Origin: Phaeoceros laevis
Lineage: Eukaryota > Anthocerotophyta > Anthocerotopsida > Notothyladales
DNA length: 49,805 nt
Reading direction: 5' to 3'
Assembly (NCBI GenBank): GCA_049999765.1
Contig: JBNGIQ010008896.1
Location: 62,078-111,882, forward strand
Every line of letters begins with the position of its first letter. Position 1 is the stretch's first letter. The translations under genes and the position numbers were made by a program. Below, in pieces: positions 1-11,638 of the stretch. Below the pieces are notes generated by a model that was not told the DNA's origin, did no database searches, and worked only from the letters and a program-made list of their open reading frames with translations.

Positions 1-273
1 GGAGCGGTTTCCATTTCATGCAACTATAGAGCAAGTTAGCTCATTTCAGCTAGCATTTGCGAAAGTGGTGAGACTCTAAACCCTGCACACGTGTTGTGTT
101 GTAAGTACTTGATCAGGTCAGAATATGGTTCCACTGGATGTCCGGTGGCTAGGTGGACAGTTGGTAGTACATAGCACTTAACGTTTTGCACTAAAAAAAT
201 TCTTAAACTTGCTTTGTTGTGGACAGCGTTTGAGGAGTGTTGGGGACGTAGAGCACCTGCCCGCTATTTTCAA

Positions 274-373
274 NNNNNNNNNNNNNNNNNNNNNNNNNNN
301 NNNNNNNNNNNNNNNNNNNNNNNNNNNNNNNNNNNNNNNNNNNNNNNNNNNNNNNNNNNNNNNNNNNNNNNNN
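274..373. other. Assembly gap, 100 N
   Basis: One hundred N inside the methyltransferase copy A exon. The flanks are not identical, so coding sequence is really missing here (about 30-40 residues by comparison with copies B and C). Confidence 0.97.
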
Positions 374-1299
374 AAGGAAACTGGGCTGTCAACCAAGTTT
401 GTGTACTACAGGGATGAGGACTGGCCTCCAGGGGTGATGAGTAAGTTGTCCATACTGACTGGTGATGTGAAGGGCATGGCAGGGTTCGTGGAGGCCCGTG
501 CATACACGTTGTTTGTGCTGGACCTGCCAAGGGGCTTGGAACTGGACCCAACTTCATCAGCGTTTGATTCACGGTTCACAAAGCCAGATTTTGAGACCAC
601 CATCAACCAATTCATGGGCATCACAACGGCTGAGGTATACAGGATTGTTGTGTTCCATTCCCCAGATGACATGTGCATGGTGCGAGAAGTGTTGATGGCA
701 CAATGCCAAGGAGCTGTTACAACCTGTGTATGGCACAAGACAAATGTGGTTGCTCCATCAAAGGACAAGCTGTATGATGCATTGGACTATTTCACAGTTG
801 CTGCAGGGTCCAAGGTGAAGGACTGCATTCCAACGCCATTTCCAGTGGGAGCACATGTATGCTTACCCCGGGATGTTTTTGGTCTCACAAATGTTTTTTC
901 TGAACCTGCTGTTGAATTGAAGCTATGCTACACGACAGCTGATGACAAGGTCGTGTCTCCCTACCAGAAGCCTCTGCGTTTGTTGAAAAGACTTATAAGC
1001 ATGTTCACATCGGAGGGGGAGTGGGTGCTTGATGGGTGTTCAGGTTTAGGGGACCTCCACTCTTGTGGCAGCAGCATCACTGGCTCGCAATGCTGTGGCT
1101 GTGGATGTCGATGCCAGGTGCACTCAATTCATTGCATTGCGGGTCAATTCTTTGGAGAACCTGCCCACAGAATCTCAAGAGATTGGTGTGCAGTCTGGAT
1201 TTTCAGGCACCAAAGTGTTCAAGAAGGAGCCCATGCTGAATGTTGTTGCTGGTGGTAGGGACTCATACATAGCTCTAAAGGGGAAGCCGCCATCTAAGC

Positions 1300-1399
1300 N
1301 NNNNNNNNNNNNNNNNNNNNNNNNNNNNNNNNNNNNNNNNNNNNNNNNNNNNNNNNNNNNNNNNNNNNNNNNNNNNNNNNNNNNNNNNNNNNNNNNNNN
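1300..1399. other. Assembly gap, 100 N, probably false
   Basis: The 38 bases ending at the left edge (from about 1262) are repeated directly after the gap (1402-1439). Collapsing the repeat and the N run gives one uninterrupted reading frame, so the two contig ends overlap and no sequence is missing. Confidence 0.85.
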
Positions 1400-1740
1400 G
1401 GCTCATACATAGCTCTAAAGGGGAAGCCGCCATCTAAGCATGGCGCCAGCCAGGAGGCCACCGTCTTCAGGCCTCAAATTCCAGGGCAGCAGACCATCCA
1501 GCAAGTGCTCATGCGGGGCAAGGAGTTCACGTCTTCAGTGATGGCGGATTTGACAGCTCGATTGGAAAACAAGGCGGAGGCGGAGGCGGTAGATGAGGTG
1601 GTTCCAGACACTTACGAGCATGCCGTGTTGCCAAGTGAGGGTGGCACTCCAGGTTGTACTCTCGGTGCAGGGCCTAGCTATGTTTCGACGGATGAGGCCA
1701 CCGCTGCCGACATTGATGTGGATACAAATGTGGCACAGGT

Positions 1741-2045
1741 AGGTAGCTTGGAGGGCGCTTAGCTGGCACGGCGCCATGAAGGTTGCAAACGCAAATGCTT
1801 TCACTTTTTTTTGCAGCACCGGACGTCCAGTGCTGCATTCGGCCTCAGAGGTTAGCTGTCAAGTGAGGTAGAACCTTAGCTAATTACATAAGCAGGTAGC
1901 TTGCACGGCGCCGTGACGAAAGCAAGCGCATGCGGGAGAAAGGTTTTTGCAGCACCGGCCCTAGAGAGCTGCATTTGGCCTCGTAGGTTAGGGGATAAAA
2001 CTAAGGAAATACGCACTCCAGCACCGGTCGTCCAGTGCTGCAGGT
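1741..2045. repeat. Imperfect direct repeats with hairpin motif, 3' flank of copy A
   Basis: Two imperfect copies of roughly 110 bp start with a GTAGCTTG word and contain CACGGCGCC, GCAGCACCGG and CTGCATT(C/T)GGCCTC; a third partial copy lies at about 2017-2042. The core at 1814-1837 is a near-perfect palindrome (GCAGCACCGGAC against GTCCAGTGCTGC, one mismatch). It overlaps the methyltransferase stop region, so it may be a 3' end structure of the element. Confidence 0.6.
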
Positions 2046-2192
2046 GGTGACAGCGAAGAATTTTCCGTTATAACATGTTTTTTTATGTTACGATGTACGC
2101 ATTTTCTATTTACTTTCCTTCGCATAAGTTTTTTTTGTATTTTGGGCTATATTAAGCGTACCGTAACTTCGCAATGCGTTCCAGCCCATCGC

Positions 2193-2292
2193 NNNNNNNN
2201 NNNNNNNNNNNNNNNNNNNNNNNNNNNNNNNNNNNNNNNNNNNNNNNNNNNNNNNNNNNNNNNNNNNNNNNNNNNNNNNNNNNNNNNNNNNN
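2193..2292. other. Assembly gap, 100 N, probably false
   Basis: The 46 bases before the gap (CTATATTAAGCG...CCCATCGC) are repeated exactly right after it, as at the previous gap. The contig ends overlap and the gap is most likely an artefact. Confidence 0.85.
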
Positions 2293-2464
2293 CTATATTA
2301 AGCGTACCGTAACTTCGCAATGCGTTCCAGCCCATCGCTGCCCATAAAAAACGCCAAAAACGGGGAGAAGCAATTTATTGGGGACCGTTTTTTGCCTTCA
2401 TTTTTAGAGACCAAGGATGGTCTCCGTTTCCAAGGAGACCTTGTTACTTATTGATATCGGGGAC

Positions 2465-2600
2465 GAAGATGGTGCCGCTTTCATTTCTAAAGCTATGCTA
2501 AGCAGCACTTTGGAGGGAGATGATGATGAAGTGAAGATGGTGCCGCTTTCATTTCTAAAGCTATGCTAAGCAGCACTTTGGAGGGAGATGATGATGAAGT
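2465..2600. repeat. Perfect 68-bp tandem duplication
   Basis: Positions 2465-2532 and 2533-2600 are identical. No N separates them, but since two nearby gaps have overlapping ends, this may be another overlapping contig join rather than a real duplication. It contains the apparent start of the downstream retropepsin reading frame. Confidence 0.85.
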
Positions 2601-3766
2601 GGTACCCTCTGCGTCGGACACTGTCTCGGCCTACAGTACAATTTTGGAAATCATTCAACGGCGCAGAGCACAGGGACTGAGCACTAAGTTCGGAGATCTG
2701 ATGCACGACAAAGAAGGTTGTGCGGCCCTTAAACGCAGATTGGAAGACCTCCGAATGCGTGAGATGGAGTCCAAGCTGGCATCCCTTCGTGCTTCAACCG
2801 CACCACCTTCTCCACCGGCGGATGAAGCCAACGGGTCGTACGAGTGTATGGTGCGCACAACAATCCTATTGAGAAAGGTCTCGGTCATCGTCGACACGGG
2901 AGCGTCCCACAACATCGTGTCATTTCGCACTATACGCAAGCTGAAGTTGAAGAGGCTCCTCCGCCCATCACGCAAGGCATTCATCACAATTGGTGACGAA
3001 CTATCATTTCCAATCAGTGAGATTGACGATCTCCTAGTAATGATCGGTGCCCAGGGTGAAGGTAAAAGTCAGCTGTATGGTCGTCGCCAAAGCGTGTTTT
3101 TTTGTCTTGCTGGGATTAGACGTCATGAAGCCCATTGGGGCGATCATAGATTTGAAGCACATGCAGTTTCATTTCGATGCTCCCAGCAGCAAAGTTACTG
3201 ATGATCCCAGCTCTTGCAGTACAATTTGCGTTCCATTGTCCTGCTGCAGAACAAACAAAACACTGGGGGATGTCAAGCAAGCTGTCCTGGTTCATTCTGC
3301 TTACATGCTCAGACCGGTCCCTGCTGCCCTGGGACCCATGGAGGGGAGGACGTTTTTCCCAGAACTGGATCATCTGGATGAGACGGCAAAGCGTGAGATG
3401 CAACAGCACAACAAACCTGCAGCCAGGAAACATTCCAACCGAGAGAAGGTCGAGAAACAGTTGAAGGAGAAGAATGTTCGGAAGGAAAGGAAGTTCCCGG
3501 ATGAAGCTCACATCAATCCGAACCTGACTGCGACCCTACGGCAGAAGGCTCGCAGTTCCCATGCGTTGGATGTAGTTGGTTTGACTGACCCTTTCCCACA
3601 GGAAGCTGCGACAGACGGGCAACCTTGGAGCACCATCATTGCACCCATGGCTTGTCATGACGTCCTGGTAGCCATCGACGCCAGCATTCAACGTCAAGTC
3701 GTGACTGCCAGGCGGATTTTCATCGAACCTTGGGGGAATTCTGAGCCGGCATCGCCTGTTCGCTAG
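2563..3766 (+). pseudogene. Retroelement gag/protease fragment (retropepsin), frameshifted
   Basis: The first frame (2563 to about 3050) ends in a retropepsin core IVDTGASHNIVS (about residues 110-121), the aspartic-protease active site of Ty3/gypsy-type polyproteins. The second half of the fold, FVLLGLDVMKPIGAIIDL, continues in the next frame (3047-3766), so a one-base indel near 3045-3060 splits the protease. The remaining 150 residues are basic and charged (KHSNREKVEKQLKEKNVRKE) and unrecognised. No reverse transcriptase, integrase or LTRs were found nearby, so this is a truncated element. The reading frame start lies inside a 68-bp duplication that may be artificial. Confidence 0.7.
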
Positions 3767-5597
3767 CCAGCAGAGGCGTCACCCCCAACACACGCTCCAA
3801 CGCAGGGGCGTCGCCACCAATGCGCCATCAACGCGCCACTGACACGTGTTGCCAGCAGGGACGTCGCCACTAACGCACGCTGCCAGCAGAGGCATCGCCA
3901 CCACCGTGAGCTACCAGCAGAGGCGTCGCCATCGACACACGAAGATATGGCAGGGGCGCGCCGACGGGACAAGAGCAAAACGAAAATTGGGTAAGCCTGG
4001 AAGATTCCAAGATGGGGGGAATATGCCACAGCTGTGGCATTCCTTTCGTGTGCCATGTGGAAAGGGCCTGATGCCGGGCCGGCCAGACAATGGATATACA
4101 AAGACCTTATGAGACAGGTGTTAACGTGATATCGCGGTGTGAAGCCGATCTAGTTAGAACGCCTGGACTATTTTAGGCGAGACAGCACTAGTTTAGGGAC
4201 GGCCATTTTTGGGAACGGGACGGGGTGTCAGAGGAGGGCCGGGAGGGAGATGGCGGGATCTCGGAGGTGCTAAGGCAGCCCGGGGGGAACCGAGGAGTGG
4301 ACGTGGAGCCGTTGTTCCGGCAGGGTCGGGAGGAGCCGGCTGCGGGCACGCCGAGAGTGGGAAACCTGGCTGGGGCGGCTTGCAGTCACCTCTGAGGTTA
4401 CCGTCATCTAATCTGACGCAGCTATCTTTCACACGGTCTCAAAAAATTATGCCACAAACTCAAAGGAAGCTCTTCATAACTACTGTAAGGCACAATTGTA
4501 ATGCTAATCATGTTTGACTAGGTAGCACATGAACACTTTTTGTCCCGATTTTTAGTCAGCATTTGGGGAGAAGGGTCGCTAACAAAATACTAGAATACAT
4601 ACGGCAATAGAGTTGAGAAACTTGCTATCCACACACCAAGTTGACGAGAAACCATGAAAATGTGTGATAGATATGATCGAGATAAAGCTTTTTTTTACTA
4701 TCTAGTCACCTCCAAATGAAATGAAATGAGGTTTTTTTTTTAAAGAGCATGATGAGGAGAATAAGTGGTAGTTTTTTGTGATTTTTTTTATCATTTACAA
4801 TGGTTTTTTGTTAAGTTTGACAAAAACTGCTCATTCCACTAAAAACACTATGGTCCGTCCGGGGTTAACTTTGAAGTTCTTTCGGCCACCTGTGAGCCAA
4901 AGTCCACAGACCTTGCTCATGCCCAACCGGTATTTGTTTTAGATATATTTTAAAGTAGTAGATGCACGACATGCATGTCCATCTGAATGGGCATGTGGGC
5001 ATCCATCGGCAGCCCGGGCAGGGCAGGGGCCAGGCGATAAACTATAGGGAAAAAAACGGTCTGTCCAGCTTGCGAAATTGAGCAGCCTGGAAGCCTATGA
5101 GTTTTCGCCCCTTCCCTCTAGCTTTTCTCGGGGAGTTTGGGTGCATTGACACTTACTTATGCGAAACGCGTTTCGAATGTACAGTGCGTTCAAAATGCGT
5201 TCGAAATGCATCCGAAACGCACGGGATGGGATGCAATAATTAAAATTTGTTGGAATATAAGAAAAATTTCATTACTTCCTTGAACTTCAGTACTTCAACT
5301 TACTAGTGGTGCCGAAACATTTCGGCACTACTCGTAGTCGCAAAAACAACAAGGCATCATGAACGATGAACGGGTTCTTAAGGTCAACCCAGCTGTGTGA
5401 AGAGCTCGTCGGCATCCCCGGTTGTGATCTACACCGGTTGCAGTCGCCATCAATGAAGGTTCACAGTCCAAATACGGGTGGCGCCGCGCACCTTGCATGT
5501 ATCGAGTGACAAGGTAGGGCAACAAGGAACATGTAACTTTCACTTTAGACTCTCTTGTATGTAGACTCTCACACTTCTCGTCGTTCTCGTGTGGACC
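3767..5597. other. Intergenic, repeat-rich, no gene seen
   Basis: About 3770-3950 carries 6-7 degenerate copies of a word like CCAGCAGAGGCGTCGCCACC. At 4072-4086 is a half copy (TGCCGGGCCGGCCAG) of the palindromic motif found five times near the right end. 4195-4400 is very GC-rich. 4680-4800 is T-rich. 5311-5330 is a perfect 9-bp-arm hairpin (GTGCCGAAA...TTTCGGCAC). No convincing coding exon. Confidence 0.5.
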
Positions 5598-6288
5598 ATG
5601 GCTCCCATTCGCAGTGAGGGCGACGTGGAGGCTTGGTCGTACTTCGACGGAATTGAGAAGTATGATGGCAATGGAGGTTCTAAAAAATCCAGGTCTCGGT
5701 TCTGTTCAAAAACCATCTCAGGTAGTGTACAGAGAGCAAAGGCCCATCTAGCCAAGATTGGTGGTGTTGGAGTTGCAGAAGGTGCATTTGGGACCAATGC
5801 TGCCAAAGAACATCGAAAGGCCATGAATGGCAGGAAATGGTGGAAAGCTCACGATAATGATACACCACAGCTGCAAAAACTTGCCATGAAGCTACTGGGG
5901 CAAGCAGTTTCTAATAGTGCAAGTGAGTGCGATTGGTCTCGATTTGCTTGGCTTGTGCACAAGAGGCGAAGCAAGATCCTCCACAGTCATGCTGATAAGT
6001 TAGTTTTTATCAATGCCCCAGACAAATTTAAGACATATAAATGGAGCAGGATGGAAGCTTGATAAGAAATCTAACGAGTTGAGTGCCTCTGAATTTAACG
6101 AAGCCCTGGATGAAGATGGTGAAGAAGAAATTCTTGCAGGTGGTGCTAATACGGATAGTGATGAGGGGACTACTGAACTACCTGCAGCCCCCATCCCGGA
6201 CTTGCTTGCTATTGATGAGTCTGATGCCTTCTTGGAAATGGATGACAATGATCCTTATTTCTCTTTTAAGACATTAGATGCTTTATGA
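5598..6288 (+). pseudogene. Internally deleted hAT transposase (BED-like N-terminus joined to dimerization domain)
   Basis: The frame from the ATG at 5598 encodes about 154 residues. Residues 10-55 look like a BED zinc finger (AWSYFD..., a single remaining Cys in SRFCSK, then RAKAHLAKIGGVGVAE). Directly after it comes the hAT C-terminal dimerization region: RKWWKAHDNDTPQLQKLAMK, SASECDWSRFAWLVHKRRSK, then ADKLVFI. The DDE-like catalytic core that normally separates them (hundreds of residues) is absent, so this is a deletion derivative that kept its frame. A shift near 6055 puts the acidic C-terminal tail (LDEDGEEE...DAFLEMDDND) in another frame ending at 6288. I did not find convincing terminal inverted repeats. 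Confidence 0.7.
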
Positions 6289-7308
6289 TAGACTATTTAG
6301 AAGACTATTTAGAATTTAGAAGGCAATAAGAGTCTAAAAGTGTCTAACAATTACGAGTTTAGAGAGTGAACTTCTGTACCTGTTTCTTGTATAGGGTTAT
6401 GTTAAGCTCTGAAGCTAGTAGCTACAACGGTTAGGTCTGCTTATAGAGAACATATATGTATAAAGTCGATTTTGAAAATGTGCATGTCATGCACATAGAG
6501 AGATTATGCTCATATCCTTCGTGCCCAATACGGGGAATTCTGAAATTCTGACCATCGAGAGGACATGCTTTCATAGGGTACGCTCTGCTTGTGAAGTAGG
6601 TCTACTGTATGTCGAACACTAAGCCCTATACTCGGAATGCTGATGAATTTGCTGCCTCATATGGACTACCCAAGAAAGCTGCTGTCACGTCTGCCTCCGT
6701 CTGTGCACTGCAGCGGCGGAGCACCGGTGCACCTGAAGCTCCTTTTAGGAATTGTCCGGTGACAGTATGAATTCTGAGGAATCGACACCATCTGAGCCGA
6801 TCAACCTTTCCTGCCAGCAATCCCAAAATGAGCATCAGCGCCATCCGGGCAAATCTAGTGCAAACAGCTCTGTCAAGATGAAACGTCTACGCTGTGACAA
6901 CGACTAGCACAACTGGCTTCATGGTGTAGGGCTTCTTTTCCAGCAAGTCAGCGAGGGATAGGGAGACAAAGCTCTTGGCAACAGAGTCGACACAAATCCT
7001 GTGTGCATAATGACAATAACGACAATGATCTACAAGCATGAATTCCAGGACACAGTTTACAATCCGTGACCCAAGAAGACTCGCATGCAAACCTTCCCTT
7101 GGCAAAAAGTGCACATAAGAACCTTCCTGCATTACTGTCATGGGACGATGATCTACATGCACGAAATTAGCAACTCCGCGAAGCAATTTCACTAGCCCTG
7201 ATCCTAAGACGATCCACAGAGCTGGCGAGTTGATTCACCATTTATGTTACTTGTAGCTGGAGGAATCAGGATACGCAAATACTGAAAGAAATAGAAACTC
7301 AAGCCACC
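6289..7308. other. 3' flank of the DUF1475 gene, no gene recognised
   Basis: AT-rich sequence with short open frames on the minus strand (6626-6844 and 6887-7192) that resemble no family I know. At least the part next to 7309 should be the 3' UTR of the DUF1475 gene. Confidence 0.4.
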
Positions 7309-8512
7309 TCACCTTGGCCGTCGTTCTCTGAAAAGCACCAGATGTACAGGATCTCCGGGTGAAAGCTTAAATAATTCAAGGGCAATATACCAGCTTACGG
7401 TCACACTGCAAAAAACGTGCCAACCCTCCCATTCACTGCCGAAACTCGTTACACTTCAAGTTTCAGCACAATAAGGCCTGCAATTTACCTCCCGAAACCA
7501 AAGAAAAGAAATGTCCAAATGAGGCGGGAGCCCCATGCTGGTTCCTTGTACCACAACCAAATCTGCAACCAGAAAGAGGGTCAATCTGTAGGTCGCAACA
7601 TGGATAGTCCTGAATCACATCAGACCATGCAGCTAGAGAATGATGTGGTTATCCACGACCCACAAACATGGAAATTGGCTTGAAGATACATACGATCCAC
7701 GGAAGAACAGCTCTTCGATAAGGCAATGTCTAGAACAATACACCAAATGTTCTTACCGAGAAAATCACGATGTTTATGTAGAAATCCACGAGTGTAGCAG
7801 TCATCCATCTGCATCAAGACAAGTGGCTATTCAGTTTCTTGTTCTCAAGAACACCCGACTCATCCTCTGGTAACGGGAGTTGGAGGCAAACAATCGGGAC
7901 AAGAATCTGGAAAACAAGACACTGGACTTCTTGATCAACCTGCACAAAACTTCCCTCCCAAGGATAGGCTTAACCTAAATAGACCTGCCTGGTAGATGTT
8001 CTTCCAACAGGGTAAAAAAAGATACAATCGTATCCAGTTATTACCCAGAATGAGCATGCTAGCAAGACGGTCAAACGACCTCACAACACAGCCGACATCT
8101 TGGGTACACCTCAAACGGGCTCATCGTAGTTACAGGTTTGAGCTTTTGCCTCCTCAGCCCTCAGCTGAACTGATGGTTTGCAGGCATTCCATACAAACGT
8201 CCAGACCGACAGTAATCCAAGATCAGAAATTCCACATAGCACTCTTTGCATGAAAGAAAATTACGGCGTGAGGAGCTCCGCACGGAAGGGGGAGCCATCT
8301 GTGAGGCAGGTGTACAGCACAATGCTTGCGGTGACGAGGCCCAACCCCACGAATACAGTCCTTCCAACCATAACGCCGCTTGTCATTGCAGCAGGCTCGC
8401 AATGCCGCCTCACTGGTTGGAACTTGGAAGTCCTCGGATTGAGAGCTGCCAGATTTTGAAGTCCAACTTTTGAAAAGAATTGCCAGGCCTGCTCAAGCTG
8501 ATTGTGCTGCAT
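7309..8512 (-). CDS. DUF1475 family plant membrane protein (4 exons)
   Basis: Small integral membrane protein of unknown function, a plant family. Exons on the minus strand: 8386 (ATG) to 8265, 7808-7757, 7562-7489 and 7405-7309, all with GT-AG borders and matching phases, giving 114 residues from the ATG at 8386. An in-frame ATG at 8512 would add 42 residues (VGLQNLAALNPRTSKF..., possible targeting peptide). The signature runs across the splice sites: LYTCLTDGSPFRAELLTP, then WMTATLVDFYINIVIFS, then IWLWYKEPAWGSRLIW, then SWYIALELFKLSPGDPV. Three to four hydrophobic segments. The exons are too short to show as long frames. It is divergent from the aminotransferase gene; the shared 5' region is only 250-380 bp. 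Confidence 0.88.
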
Positions 8513-8765
8513 TCCAGCCCCAAGTCAACGTGGCGAAATCCCTACAACTCAGGGCCCAGCGAATCATTTTTTTTTCGCGTTGGTCAGGTTTCTATGGAAG
8601 TAATGCAGTACAGTACTGCGATTCTGACAGTGTTAGCTACCTTATTCATGCCCGAGAATCAAGGTGTGAACCCCGTGGGATTTGTATTGGCCAAAGTGAA
8701 GCCGAGTGGCTCATGGACGTGGTTTTGCAGCAGTAGTAGCATCTGTCGGTGCCCGACAGCCCAGG
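8513..8765. promoter_or_regulatory. Shared 5' region of divergent DUF1475 and ISS1-like genes
   Basis: The two starts face away from each other with 253 bp between the outermost ATGs (379 bp if DUF1475 starts at 8386). Any promoters and 5' UTRs must fit in this interval, so it is a candidate bidirectional promoter. No specific element is asserted. Confidence 0.45.
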
Positions 8766-11453
8766 ATGGCAGCAGCAGGGCGATTAGCCCTTGCGCATCG
8801 GATGCTGGCGACCGACACACCTGTCATGGTGCAGGTGATTTTTTTCCCCTGCGCGTGTTTTGTGCCCAAATCAGTTTCACCTGGTACTTGGTGATCTGAG
8901 TTTCTTTCTGGCTGTGATGACCAGCAGCAACGAAGGGATCTCATTAAGTTGTGTCGTGATTGGTTTGCGCTCCCCATTTTCTCAGAAATTCGCTTGGCAA
9001 ATTCTTCCTCACCATTTTGCCTAGATTAAGATTGACTCCAGCCCGCTCCAATGTGGGATACTGCTAGTATAAAGTTCCAGCAGCTGGGCCATGGTGCTTC
9101 CATGCAGTGTAGGCATTGAGGTTGGTACTCTGGTGATCTCCTGGCAAACATGTGGCCTGAGTAGACCGGAGGTTCCCTGTCGCAGAAGGTCACTCCAACC
9201 CTTCGCTGAGACAGCTCTGTCTCTAACATGGCATGCTTCAATTAGATCAGCTCATCTTTCTCGCTGCACAAACAGCTCCCTGCTGTACCTGTGGTATCAG
9301 CCTTGCCCTTGGAAGTCGATAGCAATTTTTAAACTCTGTGTGGACTGATACAGTAGGATTGACTGCAGATGCAGCAGCTTCTTCGTGGAGCCACTGACGT
9401 GCTGTCACTGGGCCAGGTTGGTTCTTTGGGGTTGATTTCTCTCTTGCTTCCCCTGTTGGACTTTTGGAAGTGGTAGCATCGGCTCTATCGGTCTCTGTGG
9501 TTGTTCGGGTCATGAAGCTCTGAAACTTTCTCATGCAGGGAGTTGTTCACTGGCAACCTCCGGTAGAAGCGCTGGAAAAGGTCAAGCAAGAAATTGATCG
9601 CCCTGATACGAGCTTTTATGGAGCCGATGATGGCATGCCGGAACTTAGGGCAGCCCTTGTTAACAAGGTACGTGTGACCATTCCTACTCAATATATGTCA
9701 CTTACGAGGCAACGGGGGCATCTTCCTCTTCATATGATCCACTAGAATTGCGGTCAAACTACTCTGTGTCGAAGCTTTTCCTTCCAGCCATGTTGCAAAA
9801 TAGAGTCAATGCTGTTTCTTTTCTTTGTGCCCTTGCACACTTACACGGCGACGTGGTTTCCTGTGCTGCTGCAGTTACGGATTGAAAATAAGCTTCAAGA
9901 TACAGCTGTTATGGTCACAGCAGGTGCCAACCAGGTGATTACTGTCTTGAATAAATTTTCTGTTGCATACGTAAGCATAAGTACTTTGGCAGGATCAGGT
10001 GATCCTGTGCTGGGAACTCATATGGCATGCACGGTGCAGTTCATGGTTGTGCCTGAACATAACAATTGGTCACAGGCATTTGTAAATCTCGTATTGACTC
10101 TTTGCGACGCTGGAGATAGGGTGGTGATGTTCACCCCTTACTACTTCAACTCGTACATGGCCTTTCAGATGACTGGGGTAACTGACATTCTGTTGGGTCC
10201 CAGCGATACTGGTACTCTTCAGCCAGATGCAGGTGTGAACCAGTGCTATGCGTACATTGTCAACTTTGCTTTTTTAGACCTACATCGTAGTTCATTTCTT
10301 GGTAGGAAGTTGCTCGTTTCGTGATCTTATTCTTTGAACCCACTGCGGCAGAATGGCTGGAGACTGTTCTGAATGGCGCTGATGGTAAACCAGTCCCAAA
10401 GCTTGTCTCAATTGTCAATCCTGGGAACCCGTCAGGAGCATATGTACCTGAACCGTTGCTCAAGGTACAGATCTTGCCACACCATGGGATGGTTGATGAT
10501 TGTTTCTCCTCTGAGTTCGGCTGCTAATTTGCTAGATCTGGGTGCTACGATTCCTACCAGAGAATCTCGGAGCAATGTCAGAGAGCAGGCTGCTGGCTTG
10601 TAGTCGACAATACCTATGAGTAAGGCACTTTAGGTTCCCCTTGTCAACAAGCAGTCACGTCTTCACGTTGTCTTTCTCCAACTGGGTAGCTTCCATGTGG
10701 TCAAATTGGTTTCCCGGTGATTCTATGGCACAAACAAAAATCAGTTAGGTGATGAGGCATTGGCAATAAGGGCTGTTTCATGGAAATCGCAGGTATTTCA
10801 TGTATGATGGGCTGAAACACGTCTGTCTCGAGGGTAATCACATACTGAATGTCTTCTCCTTTTCAAAAGCCTATGGAATGATGGGTTGGAGGATTGGATA
10901 TGTAAGTTCTGTGACTGATGTACGTTGGATGCCCTGTGCGCTTGATGCCCTGTAGCCCAATATGATTCATTTCAATTCAACTTGATCGCTGCAGATAGCT
11001 TATCCTTCTTCTGTGCCCGGTCTTGGGGAGCAACTTCTCAAAGTGCAAGATAACATACCGATATGTCCATCAATAATTGGACAGAAGCTAGCTTTGGCAT
11101 CCTTGGAAGTTGGACCTCAATGGGTTCATGACCGAGTGAAACAGCTTGGGGAGAACAAAGCCATCCTACTTGAGGCCCTCGCTCCCTTGGGCGAAGGGGC
11201 TGTGAAGGGTGGGAACGGAGCCATCTATCTGTGGGTGAGGCTTCCTAGCCACGCGCAGGATGATGTTGCCGTGGTTAGTTGGTTGCTCAAGAGGCACCAT
11301 GTCCTCGTCATCCCAGGCAGTGCTAGCGGAGGCCCTGGTTGCGTCCGTGTGTCCTTCGGCGGACTAACTAGGGACACGTGCATACTTGCCGCCCACCGGT
11401 TAAGGAAAGGTATGGACGAGCTTGTCAAGGATGGACTCGTCACTTCACCCTGA
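8766..11453 (+). CDS. ISS1: ISS1/VAS1-type PLP-dependent aromatic aminotransferase (9 exons)
   Basis: Class I/II aminotransferase. The Arabidopsis relative uses methionine as amino donor to return indole-3-pyruvate to tryptophan and so restrains auxin synthesis; the same role here is inferred. Exons: 8766-8834, 9369-9416, 9539-9667, 9875-9934, 10076-10232, 10352-10464, 10561-10619, 10793-10901, 10995-11453; all GT-AG, phases consistent, 400 residues (family about 390-400). Landmarks: GVVHWQPP at 40-47, TAGANQ near 97-102, PYYFNSYMAFQMTG, VNPGNPSG at about 176-183, the PLP lysine in FSFSKAYGMMGWR at about 237, and the C-terminal VRVSFGG with the substrate-carboxylate arginine. No lesions seen. 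The ATG at 8766 follows a purine-rich context and gives the expected short N-terminus. Its 3' end faces the transporter gene. Confidence 0.92.
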
Positions 11454-11638
11454 ATCGACTGTTGCACTAACATTATTGCCCTTATACTGCCGACTGCAAG
11501 CAGTTAATCGTATGTGAATCCGAGTCTGAGCGGAAATTGACAGTGGTCCAACTCGACATGTCAAACCGCACTTCCAGAACCCCGATGCAGCTCGACGTTA
11601 AAATATTTACAAGTGCTCTTTTCCTGTCTCAGCATCGC

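Larger units (their letters stand above)
226..1762 (+). pseudogene. DNA methyltransferase-like protein, copy A (3' part, frameshifted)
   Basis: Role unknown; the fold resembles prokaryotic beta-class amino-methyltransferases. An acceptor-like CAG at 223-225 opens an exon whose start (SVGDVEHLPAIF) matches the corresponding exon of copies B and C. After a 100-N gap follow a GDxxxxM segment, DLPRG at 521-535 where the family has DPPYG, VWHKTN (like the WxKxN of amino-MTases), SPYQKPLRLLKRL, and motif I DGCSG at 1031-1045. The frame then breaks at the GGGG run 1050-1053; it continues one base over as TLVAAASLARNAVAVDVDAR. If the second gap (1300-1399, flanked by the same 38 bases) is removed, the frame runs on to the stop at 1762 with an acidic, Ala/Glu-rich tail. 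The ParB-like exons expected upstream lie outside the window. Broken either by decay or by a one-base error. Confidence 0.65.

Noticed and set aside
2563-4100. A full second LTR retrotransposon
   Set aside because: Only a retropepsin and unrecognised gag-like sequence are present; no RT, integrase, PBS or LTR pair.
6626-7192. Extra minus-strand exons after DUF1475
   Set aside because: The DUF1475 frame ends with a family-typical C-terminus and stop at 7309; the frames beyond show no similarity to anything I know.
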